Source: an uncultured Blautia sp.
Lineage (GTDB): Bacteria; Bacillota; Clostridia; Lachnospirales; Lachnospiraceae
NCBI GenBank assembly: GCA_900543715.1
Contig: UQSX01000059.1
Location: 1-17,782 of the forward strand
Length of the DNA stretch: 17,782 bases
Direction of reading: 5' to 3'
Under the pieces are notes generated by a model. The model saw only the letters and a program-made list of their open reading frames with translations, was not told where the DNA came from and did no database searches. Both the position numbers and the translations under genes were made by a program. This document shows positions 1-6,373 of the stretch, in pieces. Within the stretch, counting starts at the first letter, position 1. The number at the start of each line of letters is the position of its first letter.

Positions 1-23
1 TGCGAACTTCTCTATAATTCGCA
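1..23. other. Short inverted repeat at the window edge
   Basis: TGCGAA at 1-6 is the exact reverse complement of TTCGCA at 18-23, with 11 nt between. It could be part of a terminator of a gene to the left, because T-rich sequence follows (about 27-36), but the element sits on the window edge and cannot be judged. Nothing else was recognised before the promoter at 93. Confidence 0.25.
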
Positions 24-92
24 AATGCTCTTTTCATAGACTAGTATACATGAAATTTAGCCTGAAGGTCAAGGGGAAAATCAAAGGAAGAT

Positions 93-121
93 TTGACATT
101 CCCCGATACCTGGGGTATGAT
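93..121 (+). promoter_or_regulatory. Sigma-A promoter of the flavin reductase gene, with overlapping palindrome
   Basis: A perfect -35 TTGACA (93-98) and a -10 TATGAT (116-121) are separated by exactly 17 bp. The start of transcription would be near 128, which rules out translation from the upstream ATG at 50 and supports the start at 152. ATACC (106-110) and GGTAT (114-118) form a perfect inverted repeat with a 3-nt centre that covers the left edge of the -10. A repressor could bind there, but this is inference. Confidence 0.75.
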
Positions 122-151
122 AGGAAAAGAAAAAAAGAAAGGAATGAGAGT

Positions 152-658
152 ATGGGATTTAAAGAAGTTCCGATTGAATCCGTAGAATTTAATCCTTTTG
201 AAAGAATCGGAAAACAGTGGATGCTTGTTACGGCAGGAGACAGAGAAAAGTTTAACACTATGACCGCAAGCTGGGGCGGCGCAGGTGTGATGTGGGGAAA
301 GAATGCAGTAACTGTTTACATCAGACCCCAGAGATATACGAAAGAGTTTATTGATGCCAAGGATACCTTTACACTGTCTTTCTATAAAGAAGAGTACAGA
401 AAGGCTCTCAGTTTTTTGGGAAGCGTTTCAGGAAGAGACCGGGATAAGGTGGCAGAAGCAGGTCTTACACCTGTGGAGGCAGGAGATACTATGGCCTTTG
501 AAGAGGCAGATCTTGTATTAGTATGCAGAAAGATGTATCATGCACCTATGCCGCCCGAAAATTTTGATGACAGAAGCAATGATGAAAAATGGTATCCCCA
601 GAAGGACTATCATGTGATGTATATTGGGGAGATCACAAAAGTTCTTGTTAAAGAATAG
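152..658 (+). CDS. Flavin reductase-like FMN-binding protein
   Basis: This 168-aa protein resembles the flavin reductase-like split-barrel family (PF01613 type), small cytoplasmic proteins that bind FMN and often reduce flavin with NAD(P)H. The visible signature is N35-T-M-T-A-S-W, the loop that holds the flavin phosphate in this family, followed by alternating beta strands (V53-T-V-Y-I-R-P; T72-F-T-L-S-F) and a C-terminal strand around 153-166. Length is normal for the short members. The open frame extends back to an ATG at 50, but the promoter at 93-121 and the purine-rich GGAATGAGAG just before 152 favour ATG 152. The next gene follows after 18 nt and is probably co-transcribed. The substrate cannot be told from the sequence. 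Confidence 0.85.
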   Translation: MGFKEVPIESVEFNPFERIGKQWMLVTAGDREKFNTMTASWGGAGVMWGKNAVTVYIRPQRYTKEFIDAKDTFTLSFYKEEYRKALSFLGSVSGRDRDKVAEAGLTPVEAGDTMAFEEADLVLVCRKMYHAPMPPENFDDRSNDEKWYPQKDYHVMYIGEITKVLVKE

Positions 659-676
659 AAGTACAAGGAGATTTTT

Positions 677-934
677 ATGAGTCAGCAGAAAGTAGACAAA
701 TATAAGAAAGAAAAGAACAACAGAGATAAGATGCAAAAAAGAGAAAAAAGGATCCTGCTTTTAGAAAAAATCGCTGTTACAGTAGTGTGTCTTGCAATGG
801 TAGGCTGGATCGGATATTCTGCTTATGATCTGGTGACAAGAGAGGATCCTGACGCAGAGCAGGAAGTAGTGACCACAGAAATGGATGTAACAGCCCTCTC
901 AGATTATCTCAACGGACTTTCAGAGACAGAGTAA
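677..934 (+). CDS. Small single-helix membrane protein, unknown function
   Basis: An 85-aa protein with an AAGGAG ribosome site 8 nt before the ATG. It begins with a very basic stretch rich in Lys/Arg (residues 5-25), then has one hydrophobic helix (about 30-50, IAVTVVCLAMVGWIGYSAY), then an acidic tail. This charge pattern predicts a single-pass protein with its N-terminus in the cytoplasm and its acidic C-terminus outside. It follows the flavin reductase gene by 18 nt and is followed by a strong terminator, so the two probably form an operon. I do not recognise a named family and infer no function. Confidence 0.7.
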   Translation: MSQQKVDKYKKEKNNRDKMQKREKRILLLEKIAVTVVCLAMVGWIGYSAYDLVTREDPDAEQEVVTTEMDVTALSDYLNGLSETE

Positions 935-969
935 TCGGCAGCTGCAGCAATAAATTTGCTCCGGCATGG

Positions 970-1004
970 AAAAGGAGACGCCCAATGAAAAGGCGTCTCC
1001 TTTT
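970..1004. terminator. Bidirectional intrinsic terminator
   Basis: AAAAGGAGACGCC (970-982) pairs perfectly over 13 bp with GGCGTCTCCTTTT (992-1004), with a 9-nt loop. T-runs are present on both strands, so the hairpin can end transcription of the small membrane protein from the left and of csp from the right. Confidence 0.88.
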
Positions 1005-1023
1005 AGGATCTTCTTAAACAAGA

Positions 1024-1224
1024 TTATAATTTATCTACATTAGCTGCCTGCATACCACGAGCGCCTTCTGTCAGGTCATAGGTTACGGACTGGCCTTCCT
1101 CCAGGGATTTAAAACCTTCACCGTTGATCGCGGAAAAGTGAACGAATACGTCCTGTCCGTCTTCGCCGGTAATAAATCCATATCCTTTTTCAGCGTTGAA
1201 CCACTTTACAGTTCCCTTGTTCAT
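1024..1224 (-). CDS. Cold-shock protein, CspA/CspB family
   Basis: A 66-aa single-domain cold-shock protein, a small beta-barrel that binds single-stranded RNA and DNA and keeps mRNA unfolded at low temperature or during growth shifts. Both nucleic-acid-binding motifs are intact: RNP1 as K13-G-Y-G-F-I and RNP2 as V26-F-V-H-F. The opening [10 protein letters not shown] is typical, and length matches the family (65-70 aa). A strong GGAGGT ribosome site lies just upstream of the ATG. The gene is transcribed away from pyrC, and its promoter candidate lies at 1377-1405, giving a leader of about 145 nt. It ends at the bidirectional terminator at 970-1004. The sequence does not show which csp paralogue this is. 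Confidence 0.95.
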   Translation of the reverse strand: MNKGTVKWFNAEKGYGFITGEDGQDVFVHFSAINGEGFKSLEEGQSVTYDLTEGARGMQAANVDKL

Positions 1225-1278
1225 AATGTTACCTCCATAAAATAAAAAGAATAAACATGAATATATTCGGATAAAAAA

Positions 1279-1345
1279 ATTAAATGGTCTTTAGAGATAA
1301 TATTGTGTATAAAAATGATAATACAATCTCTAAAAACCATTTAAT
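1279..1345 (-). promoter_or_regulatory. Long hairpin in the predicted csp mRNA leader
   Basis: Nineteen bases at 1279-1297 pair with 19 bases at 1327-1345. On the plus strand one position is a C-A mismatch (1289/1335); in an RNA copied from the minus strand it becomes a G-U pair, so the stem is unbroken only in the csp transcript. The loop is 29 nt and can pair further (TTGT 1303-1306 with ACAA 1323-1326). The element lies near the 5' end of the predicted csp mRNA. Long structured leaders are known for E. coli cspA; a temperature-sensing role here is inference. Confidence 0.6.
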
Positions 1346-1365
1346 ATTTATATCCAATATACCTT

Positions 1366-1393
1366 TTGACACCTCTAGTATATTCGGTATAAT
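1366..1393 (+). promoter_or_regulatory. Upstream pyrC promoter (P1)
   Basis: Perfect consensus elements, -35 TTGACA (1366-1371) and -10 TATAAT (1388-1393), with a 16-bp spacer. The start would be near 1400, about 105 nt before pyrC. The two hexamers occupy the same helix face and same DNA as the csp promoter on the other strand, so only one polymerase could bind at a time. Confidence 0.72.
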
Positions 1394-1405
1394 ATCAAAA
1401 GTCAA
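1377..1405 (-). promoter_or_regulatory. Predicted csp promoter
   Basis: Read on the minus strand: -35 TTGACT (1405-1400), 17-bp spacer, -10 TATACT (1382-1377). Transcription would start near 1370. Its -35 and -10 are interleaved with those of the forward pyrC promoter at 1366-1393. Confidence 0.65.
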
Positions 1406-1418
1406 GGGAAAAGTGGAA

Positions 1419-1447
1419 TTGACGAAAGAAAATGTGTATGTTACTAT
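1419..1447 (+). promoter_or_regulatory. Downstream pyrC promoter (P2)
   Basis: -35 TTGACG (1419-1424), 17-bp spacer, -10 TACTAT (1442-1447) preceded by TGT, an extended -10. The start would be near 1454, about 50 nt before the pyrC ATG. It lies outside the overlap with the csp promoter, so it could supply a constant level of transcript. Confidence 0.6.
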
Positions 1448-1505
1448 AAAAACAATGAAATTTTTTAATAAAGCCTGTATCTAAGGAGAAAGGACGTGCT
1501 TCAAA

Positions 1506-2789
1506 ATGAAGATATTGATCAAAAACGGCCGAATGTTAAATCCCTCGGATAAGACTGACGAAACCGGAGACCTTTATATTGAGGACGGTGTGATCAAGGA
1601 AAAAGGAGTTTCCCTGGAACTTTCCTGTCAGCCGGATAAAGTAATTGACGCCCAGGGCTGCTATGTGATGCCTGGTCTTATTGACCTGCATGTACATCTG
1701 CGGGACCCGGGGCTGACCCATAAAGAAGATATAGCAAGCGGTTCAAGAGCAGCAGCCAGAGGAGGATTTACTACAATCCTGGCTATGCCCAATACAAAAC
1801 CGGTTATCGACAGCCCGGACCGGGTGCTGTATGTAGTGAATAAAGCAGAAGAAATGGCTCCCATCCATGTGCTGCAGATTGGCGCAGTGACCAGACAGCA
1901 GAAGGGAGAAGAACTGGCGGATATAGAGGGGATGATCCAGGCGGGAATCCCAGCTATCAGTGAAGACGGAAAATCCGTGATGAATGTAAAGCTGTATAAA
2001 GAAGCTATGGAGATTGCCGCAGAACACAATATCCCAGTTTTTGCCCATTGTGAGGACCAGAATCTGGTAAACGGAGGCTGTGTAAATGAGGACCAGCATT
2101 CCAGAGAGCAGGGACTTCCGGGAATCAGTAACGCAGTGGAGGATGTGATCGCAGCCAGAGATATTGTGCTTGCTAAAGAGACAGGAGCCAGACTTCATCT
2201 GTGCCATTGTTCTACAGAGGATAGTGTGGAGATGATCCGACTTGCGAAAGAAGAGGGGCTTCCTGTGACCGGAGAGGTCTGCCCTCATCATTTTACTCTG
2301 ACATCTGATGATATGGTGCCGGGGGATACAAATTTTAAAATGAATCCGCCCTTACGGACACCAAAAGACCGCCAGGCTCTTCTGGAAGGACTGAAAAATG
2401 ACATTATTGATGTGATCAGTACAGACCATGCCCCCCACAGCAGGGAGGAGAAACAGCAGTCTATGCAGAAAGCGCCTTTTGGCATCGTAGGACTGGAGAC
2501 CTCTGTGGCCCTTACGATCACCCAGCTGGTGGACAAGGGAGTTCTGACTCCTATGCAGATGGCAGAGAAGATGAGCTATAATCCGGCCAGGATCATAGGC
2601 TCTGACAGGGGTACCCTGGATATAGGAAAACCGGCAGATGTAACGGTCATCGATCCAAATCAGGAATATGTGATTGATTCCATGACTTTTCTATCAAAGG
2701 GAAAGAATACACCGTTTAACGGCTGGAAGGTAAAAGGAATGGTAAAAGCTACTATCTGTGATGGAAAGATAGCATACCAGAGCGAATAA
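1506..2789 (+). CDS. pyrC: Dihydroorotase
   Basis: A 427-aa class I dihydroorotase, the zinc amidohydrolase that closes N-carbamoyl-aspartate to dihydroorotate, third step of de novo UMP synthesis. The metal and active-site motifs are present in order: H62-x-H64-L-R-D-P-G, D154 in S-E-D-G-K, H181 in F-A-H-C-E-D, H234 in H-L-C-H-C-S-T-E, and D307 in S-T-D-H-A-P-H. The C-terminal N-P-A-R-I-I-G motif is also typical. Length is normal (about 425-430 aa). AAAGGA lies 11 nt before the ATG, a slightly long spacing. It is the first gene of pyrC-F-K-D, but a terminator-like hairpin separates it from pyrF. No PyrR-type binding loop was seen in the leader. Confidence 0.96.
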   Translation: MKILIKNGRMLNPSDKTDETGDLYIEDGVIKEKGVSLELSCQPDKVIDAQGCYVMPGLIDLHVHLRDPGLTHKEDIASGSRAAARGGFTTILAMPNTKPVIDSPDRVLYVVNKAEEMAPIHVLQIGAVTRQQKGEELADIEGMIQAGIPAISEDGKSVMNVKLYKEAMEIAAEHNIPVFAHCEDQNLVNGGCVNEDQHSREQGLPGISNAVEDVIAARDIVLAKETGARLHLCHCSTEDSVEMIRLAKEEGLPVTGEVCPHHFTLTSDDMVPGDTNFKMNPPLRTPKDRQALLEGLKNDIIDVISTDHAPHSREEKQQSMQKAPFGIVGLETSVALTITQLVDKGVLTPMQMAEKMSYNPARIIGSDRGTLDIGKPADVTVIDPNQEYVIDSMTFLSKGKNTPFNGWKVKGMVKATICDGKIAYQSE

Positions 2790-2798
2790 ACAGATGCC

Positions 2799-2875
2799 GG
2801 GATCAGGTATGCCTGACCCCTACATGATACATCAGGGCAGACAGAAACAGACATCTATGTCGGGTCTGCCTTTTT
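2799..2875 (+). terminator. Two hairpins with T-run between pyrC and pyrF (possible attenuator)
   Basis: The first hairpin pairs 2799-2807 with 2812-2820 around a TATG loop, with one mismatch. The second pairs GGCAGAC (2836-2842) with GTCTGCC (2864-2870), can extend by two pairs, contains an inner GACA/TGTC stem, and is followed by TTTTT (2871-2875). The second looks like an intrinsic terminator. It stands only 35 nt before the pyrF start, leaving no room for a separate promoter after it. Confidence 0.6.
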
Positions 2876-2909
2876 GCTGAAAAAAAGAATACCTGGAGGA
2901 AGAAGAAAA

Positions 2910-3839
2910 ATGATCAATAAACTCACAGCAAAAATTCAGAAAACAAACGCACCTATCGTAGTGGGCCTGGACCCGATGCTGAATTATATCCCAAAGCATA
3001 TTCAGGAGAAGGCTTTTAAAGAGTATGGTGAGACTTTAGAAGGAGCGGCAGAAGCTATCTGGCAGTTTAATAAGGAAATCGTGGATAAAACTTATGACCT
3101 GATCCCTGCTGTAAAACCTCAGATCGCCATGTACGAGCAGTTTGGCATTCCCGGACTTATAGCCTATAAAAAGACCGTAGATTACTGCAAGAGCAAAGAT
3201 CTGGTTGTGATCGGAGATATTAAAAGAGGAGATATCGGCTCCACATCTGCTGCCTATGCAGTAGGACATCTGGGAAAAGTACAGGTAGGGGATAATAAGA
3301 TCGCTGCTTTTGATGAAGACTTTGCCACTGTGAACCCATACCTGGGCTCTGATGGGGTTAAGCCTTTTATCGATGTGTGCAAAGAAGAAAAGAAGGGAAT
3401 CTTTGTGCTGGTAAAGACCTCAAACCCTTCCAGCGGTGAGTTCCAGGACCGGATCATTGACGACAGACCTCTCTATGAACTGGTGGGAGAAAAGGTTGCT
3501 CAGTGGGGAGAAGAATGCATGGGAGATTCCTATAGCTATGTAGGCGCTGTGGTAGGCGCTACCTATCCGGAAATGGGCAAGATCCTGAGAAAGATCATGC
3601 CTAAAGCTTACATTCTGGTTCCAGGATATGGCGCTCAGGGAGGTCAGGGAAAGGATCTGGTACACTTCTTTAATGAAGACGGACTGGGAGCTATCGTAAA
3701 CTCCTCCAGAGGCATCATTGCTGCCTACAAACAGGAAAAATATGCAAAATTCGGAGAAGAGAACTTCGGAGACGCTTCCAGAGCGGCAGTAGAAGATATG
3801 ATTGCGGATATTGACGGAGCCCTGAAGGCTGCAAAATAA
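2910..3839 (+). CDS. pyrF: Orotidine 5'-phosphate decarboxylase, long (type 2) form
   Basis: A 309-aa cytoplasmic TIM-barrel enzyme that removes CO2 from OMP to give UMP, the last step of the pathway. The catalytic D-K-x-x-D set is visible as G-D103-I-K105-R-G-D108-I-G-S-T, and the opening V-G-L-D-P is the conserved substrate loop. The length of about 310 aa and the I-G-D-I-K-R-G-D-I-G-S-T sequence mark the longer subfamily rather than the 230-aa form of Bacillus. The frame is open back to a TTG at 2874, but GGAGGA (2895-2900) 9 nt before ATG 2910 decides the start. pyrK follows after 10 nt. Confidence 0.95.
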   Translation: MINKLTAKIQKTNAPIVVGLDPMLNYIPKHIQEKAFKEYGETLEGAAEAIWQFNKEIVDKTYDLIPAVKPQIAMYEQFGIPGLIAYKKTVDYCKSKDLVVIGDIKRGDIGSTSAAYAVGHLGKVQVGDNKIAAFDEDFATVNPYLGSDGVKPFIDVCKEEKKGIFVLVKTSNPSSGEFQDRIIDDRPLYELVGEKVAQWGEECMGDSYSYVGAVVGATYPEMGKILRKIMPKAYILVPGYGAQGGQGKDLVHFFNEDGLGAIVNSSRGIIAAYKQEKYAKFGEENFGDASRAAVEDMIADIDGALKAAK

Positions 3840-3849
3840 GGAGGAAACC

Positions 3850-4626
3850 ATGGCAAAGTTAAAAATGACCAGCAGTATTATCAGCCAGGAGATGATCAGC
3901 CCGGATATCTACAGTATGTGGCTGTCAGCAAAAGAAATTGCAGAGCAGGCGGCGCCGGGACAGTTTATCTCTCTGTACTGTGAAGATTCCGGCAGGATCC
4001 TGCCAAGGCCGATCAGTATCTGTGAGATTGATAAAGAAAAAGGGGCCCTGCGTATTGTCTACAGGATCGCAGGAAAGGGGACTGCAGAGTTCTCTCAGAA
4101 AAAAGCAGGAGACACTATAGAGATTCTTGGTCCTCTGGGAAATGGTTTTCCCATGGAGGAGACAGAAGGAAAGAGAGTCTTTCTTATGGGAGGAGGCATT
4201 GGCATTCCGCCTATGCTGGAGACCGCAAAAGAAGCCAAGGGAGAGGTGACAGTGATCGCCGGATACCGGGATAAAAATATTTTCCTTCAGGATGAGTTTG
4301 AAAAAGCCGGGAAATTTGTTGTAGCTACAGAGGACGGCAGCCTGGGAACGAAAGGAAATGTTATGGACGCTATCAGGGAGAATCATCTGGAAGCAGACCT
4401 GATCTTTGCCTGCGGGCCGGCTCCCATGCTGCGGGCCATTAAGGCCTATGCCCAGGAACAGGATATTCCCTGCTACATTTCCATGGAGGAACGGATGGCC
4501 TGCGGCATTGGCGCCTGCCTGGCCTGTGTCTGCAAGTCCAAAGAGGTGGATGCCCATTCTCAGGTCCATAACAAGAGAATCTGTAAAGATGGTCCTGTAT
4601 TCTTAAGTACGGAGGTGGAACTTTAA
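3850..4626 (+). CDS. pyrK: Dihydroorotate dehydrogenase B, electron-transfer subunit
   Basis: A 258-aa iron-sulfur flavoprotein that passes electrons from the PyrD FMN to NAD+. In order: an FAD-binding barrel with R53-P-I-S (P-R-P-I-S), a nucleotide-binding segment G114-G-G-I-G-I-P-P-M, C188-G-P-A-P-M near the end of the NAD domain, and a C-terminal [2Fe-2S] cysteine set C218-x4-C223-x2-C226 with C245 in R-I-C-K-D-G-P-V-F. All ligands are present and length is typical. AAGGAGG precedes the ATG. The stop codon TAA shares its last base with the pyrD ATG, so translation of the two subunits is probably coupled. Confidence 0.96.
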   Translation: MAKLKMTSSIISQEMISPDIYSMWLSAKEIAEQAAPGQFISLYCEDSGRILPRPISICEIDKEKGALRIVYRIAGKGTAEFSQKKAGDTIEILGPLGNGFPMEETEGKRVFLMGGGIGIPPMLETAKEAKGEVTVIAGYRDKNIFLQDEFEKAGKFVVATEDGSLGTKGNVMDAIRENHLEADLIFACGPAPMLRAIKAYAQEQDIPCYISMEERMACGIGACLACVCKSKEVDAHSQVHNKRICKDGPVFLSTEVEL

Positions 4627-5528
4627 TGAATATGAAAGTAAAGATCGGGGGAGTGGAATTAAAGAACCCGGTAATGACAGCCTCCGGAACTTTTGGTTCA
4701 GGAGCAGAGTACAGTGAGTTTGTAGATTTAAATAAGCTGGGAGCAGTGGTGACCAAAGGTGTGGCAGACGTTCCCTGGACAGGGAATCCGACGCCCCGTA
4801 TTGCAGAAATCCACAGCGGAATGATGAATGCCATTGGTCTGCAGAATCCGGGAGTAGAGGTGTTCTGCAAAAGAGACATTCCCTACCTGCAGCAGTTTGA
4901 TACAAAAGTGATCATCAATGTCTGCGGACATGCTCCAGAAGAATATCTGGCAGTGGTGGAAAGACTGGCTCAGGAGCCAGTGGATATGCTGGAAATCAAT
5001 ATTTCCTGTCCAAATGTAAATGCTAACTTCCTGGCTTTCGGACAGGATCCAAAGCATGTGGAAGAGCTGACAGCTCAGATCAAGAAAGTTGCCGGACAGC
5101 CGGTGATCATGAAGCTGACCCCCAACGTAACGGACATTGCAGAAATCGCCAAAGCGGCGGAAGCCGGGGGCGCAGACGCAGTCTCTCTTATCAATACCCT
5201 TACGGGAATGAAAATTGATGTAAACAGAAGGACCTTTGCTCTGGCCAACAAGACCGGAGGAGTTTCCGGCCCCTGCATTAAGCCAGTAGCAGTGCGGATG
5301 GTCTATCAGGTTGCCCAGGCGGTAAAGATTCCGATAATCGGTATGGGCGGTATCCAGAATGCAGAGGACGCTCTGGAGTTTATTCTTGCAGGAGCTTCTG
5401 CAGTGGCAGTGGGAACCGCAAACTTTATGAACCCATATGCTACACTGGAAATCATCGATGGAATCCGGGAATATATGGAGAAAAATGAAATAGAGGATAT
5501 CTGCCAGCTTATTGGCGCGGTAAGATAA
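4626..5528 (+). CDS. pyrD: Dihydroorotate dehydrogenase B, catalytic subunit (class 1B)
   Basis: A 300-aa FMN TIM-barrel enzyme that oxidises dihydroorotate to orotate, partner of PyrK in a heterotetramer. Visible motifs: T18-A-S-G-T-F-G near the FMN, K44-G, N68-A-I-G-L-Q-N-P-G, and the catalytic base C128 in N-I-S-C-P-N. Cysteine rather than serine at this position is the class 1 mark. G-M-G-G-I and the A-G-A-S-A-V-A-V-G-T-A phosphate loop close the barrel. The segment after the catalytic cysteine reads N-V-N-A-N-F-L-A-F-G, somewhat different from the usual glycine-rich N-V-K-x-G-G form. GGAGG lies 10 nt before the ATG, inside pyrK. No pyrE follows. Confidence 0.96.
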   Translation: MNMKVKIGGVELKNPVMTASGTFGSGAEYSEFVDLNKLGAVVTKGVADVPWTGNPTPRIAEIHSGMMNAIGLQNPGVEVFCKRDIPYLQQFDTKVIINVCGHAPEEYLAVVERLAQEPVDMLEINISCPNVNANFLAFGQDPKHVEELTAQIKKVAGQPVIMKLTPNVTDIAEIAKAAEAGGADAVSLINTLTGMKIDVNRRTFALANKTGGVSGPCIKPVAVRMVYQVAQAVKIPIIGMGGIQNAEDALEFILAGASAVAVGTANFMNPYATLEIIDGIREYMEKNEIEDICQLIGAVR

Positions 5529-5529
5529 A

Positions 5530-5606
5530 AAGGCCCCTGTAAGAGGCCTGCAGATACCACAGATTTTTCTGAAAAAGTGGAATCCAGCAGGCGCTTACGG
5601 GGCTTT
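5530..5606 (+). other. Long extended hairpin after pyrD
   Basis: A single arm of about 30 base pairs can be drawn: 5530-5537 with 5599-5606, 5539-5543 with 5594-5598 (T5538 bulged), 5546-5551 with 5587-5592, GAT 5553-5555 with ATC 5582-5584, CCAC 5557-5560 with GTGG 5577-5580, and TTTTT 5564-5568 with AAAAA 5572-5576, closing on a CTG loop. The tail is TTTATGATTTT, a weak T-run. It probably ends the pyr transcript or protects its 3' end. The regular internal loops are more elaborate than an ordinary terminator. Confidence 0.65.
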
Positions 5607-5641
5607 ATGATTTTGGAAAAAGAATATGAGGAGGGAATAAG

Positions 5642-5911
5642 ATGGAAGGTTTATTTGTGGGGTTGATGATTTTTGCCACAGTTTTGGCAATTATCGGACT
5701 GGTACTGGTCTTTCTCCAGAAAAAAGGAAAGGTAAGCTCTTTTACGACTATGACAGCTTCGGGACCCAATTATGTAAGTGTGGGAAAAACAGTCATTGTT
5801 CCGGTGCTGCTGGGTGTACTTCTGCTTTACCGGTATTCCCTTTTATGGGCAGTTTTGTACGGAGCAATCTTTCTTGTGGCTTACATATTGATACAGCTAC
5901 TGGTGAAATGA
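5642..5911 (+). CDS. Small three-helix membrane protein, unknown function
   Basis: An 89-aa protein with a clear GAGGAGGGA ribosome site before the ATG. Hydrophobic segments lie at about 4-25, 49-63 and 66-88. They are joined by a short basic loop (Q26-K-K-G-K) and a polar loop containing T-M-T-A-S-G-P-N-Y. The inside-positive rule suggests that the loop at 26-32 is cytoplasmic. It lies between the pyr operon and the DUF952 remnant with no clear promoter of its own, so it may be read from the pyr side if the hairpin at 5530-5606 leaks. I do not recognise the family. Confidence 0.65.
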   Translation: MEGLFVGLMIFATVLAIIGLVLVFLQKKGKVSSFTTMTASGPNYVSVGKTVIVPVLLGVLLLYRYSLLWAVLYGAIFLVAYILIQLLVK

Positions 5912-5987
5912 AAAATTCAGCCATTCTGACCATGTGGTCCCTTGTACACTGAGAGTACTGATAAAAAATGAAAAAGGAAAGAGAAAA

Positions 5988-6230
5988 ATGAAGATTTTGC
6001 ATTGTATAGAGAAAGAAGTGTGGGAAAAAATGAAGGGGAAGAAGTACCCTGGAAAGGATTTGCTGGATGCCCCGGTAAAATGGGAGGATCTGGAAGGCTG
6101 CGGACGGACATATCCGCATATTTACGGCCCTATGAAATCTGAAGCAATTGTAGCGGTTCTTCCCTATTTGAGAGCAGAGGATGGAAGTTGGATAAAAAAT
6201 CCGGAATTATCAGGCATTGAAAATAAATAG
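5988..6230 (+). pseudogene. DUF952-family protein lacking its central segment
   Basis: The 80-aa product begins M-K-I-L-H-C-I-E-K-E-V-W-E-K, like the start of DUF952 proteins, and ends A-P-V-K-W-E-D...Y-P-H-I-Y-G-P...A-I-V-A-V-L-P-Y, like their end. The family's central G-F-I-H-C-S block and following strands, about 35-40 residues, are absent. The join falls around residues 21-26 (G-K-D-L-L-D), and the frame stays open across it. AAGGAAAGAG precedes ATG 5988, a better start than the ATG at 5934. The function of DUF952 is unknown to me. Without its core this product is probably not a working family member, though an expressed short protein cannot be excluded. Confidence 0.6.
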
Positions 6231-6245
6231 AGTTTGATGTAACTG

Positions 6246-6274
6246 TTGACATTACAAAACAAAACTGTTATTAT
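6246..6274 (+). promoter_or_regulatory. Promoter of the macrodomain gene
   Basis: Perfect -35 TTGACA (6246-6251), 17-bp spacer, -10 TATTAT (6269-6274) preceded by TGT, an extended -10. The start would be near 6281, giving a 93-nt leader. GTATG/CATAC at about 6312-6326 is a short inverted repeat inside that leader. Confidence 0.72.
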
Positions 6275-6373
6275 CGTTTATGTGAATGTAACATAGAAAC
6301 TTACAATAGGAGTATGCATAACATACAACATATAATAGTCTGCTAAAGACACAGGAAAGAGGTTGAATTTGTA

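Noticed and set aside
1262..1387. 9-nt direct repeat TATATTCGG (1262-1270 and 1379-1387) as a second csp promoter
   Set aside because: The downstream copy has no -35 at the right distance, so the repeat is probably chance or a leftover duplication.
1284..1484. 66-codon forward open frame before pyrC
   Set aside because: It begins inside the csp leader hairpin, runs through both pyrC promoters and has no ribosome site. Its composition is AT-driven.
1400..1505. PyrR-type attenuator in the pyrC leader
   Set aside because: No conserved PyrR binding loop and no terminator/antiterminator pair are visible between the promoters and the ATG.
5530..5606. Known riboswitch or 6S-type RNA
   Set aside because: I could not find the conserved bases of any class I know. 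It is kept only as an unassigned hairpin.
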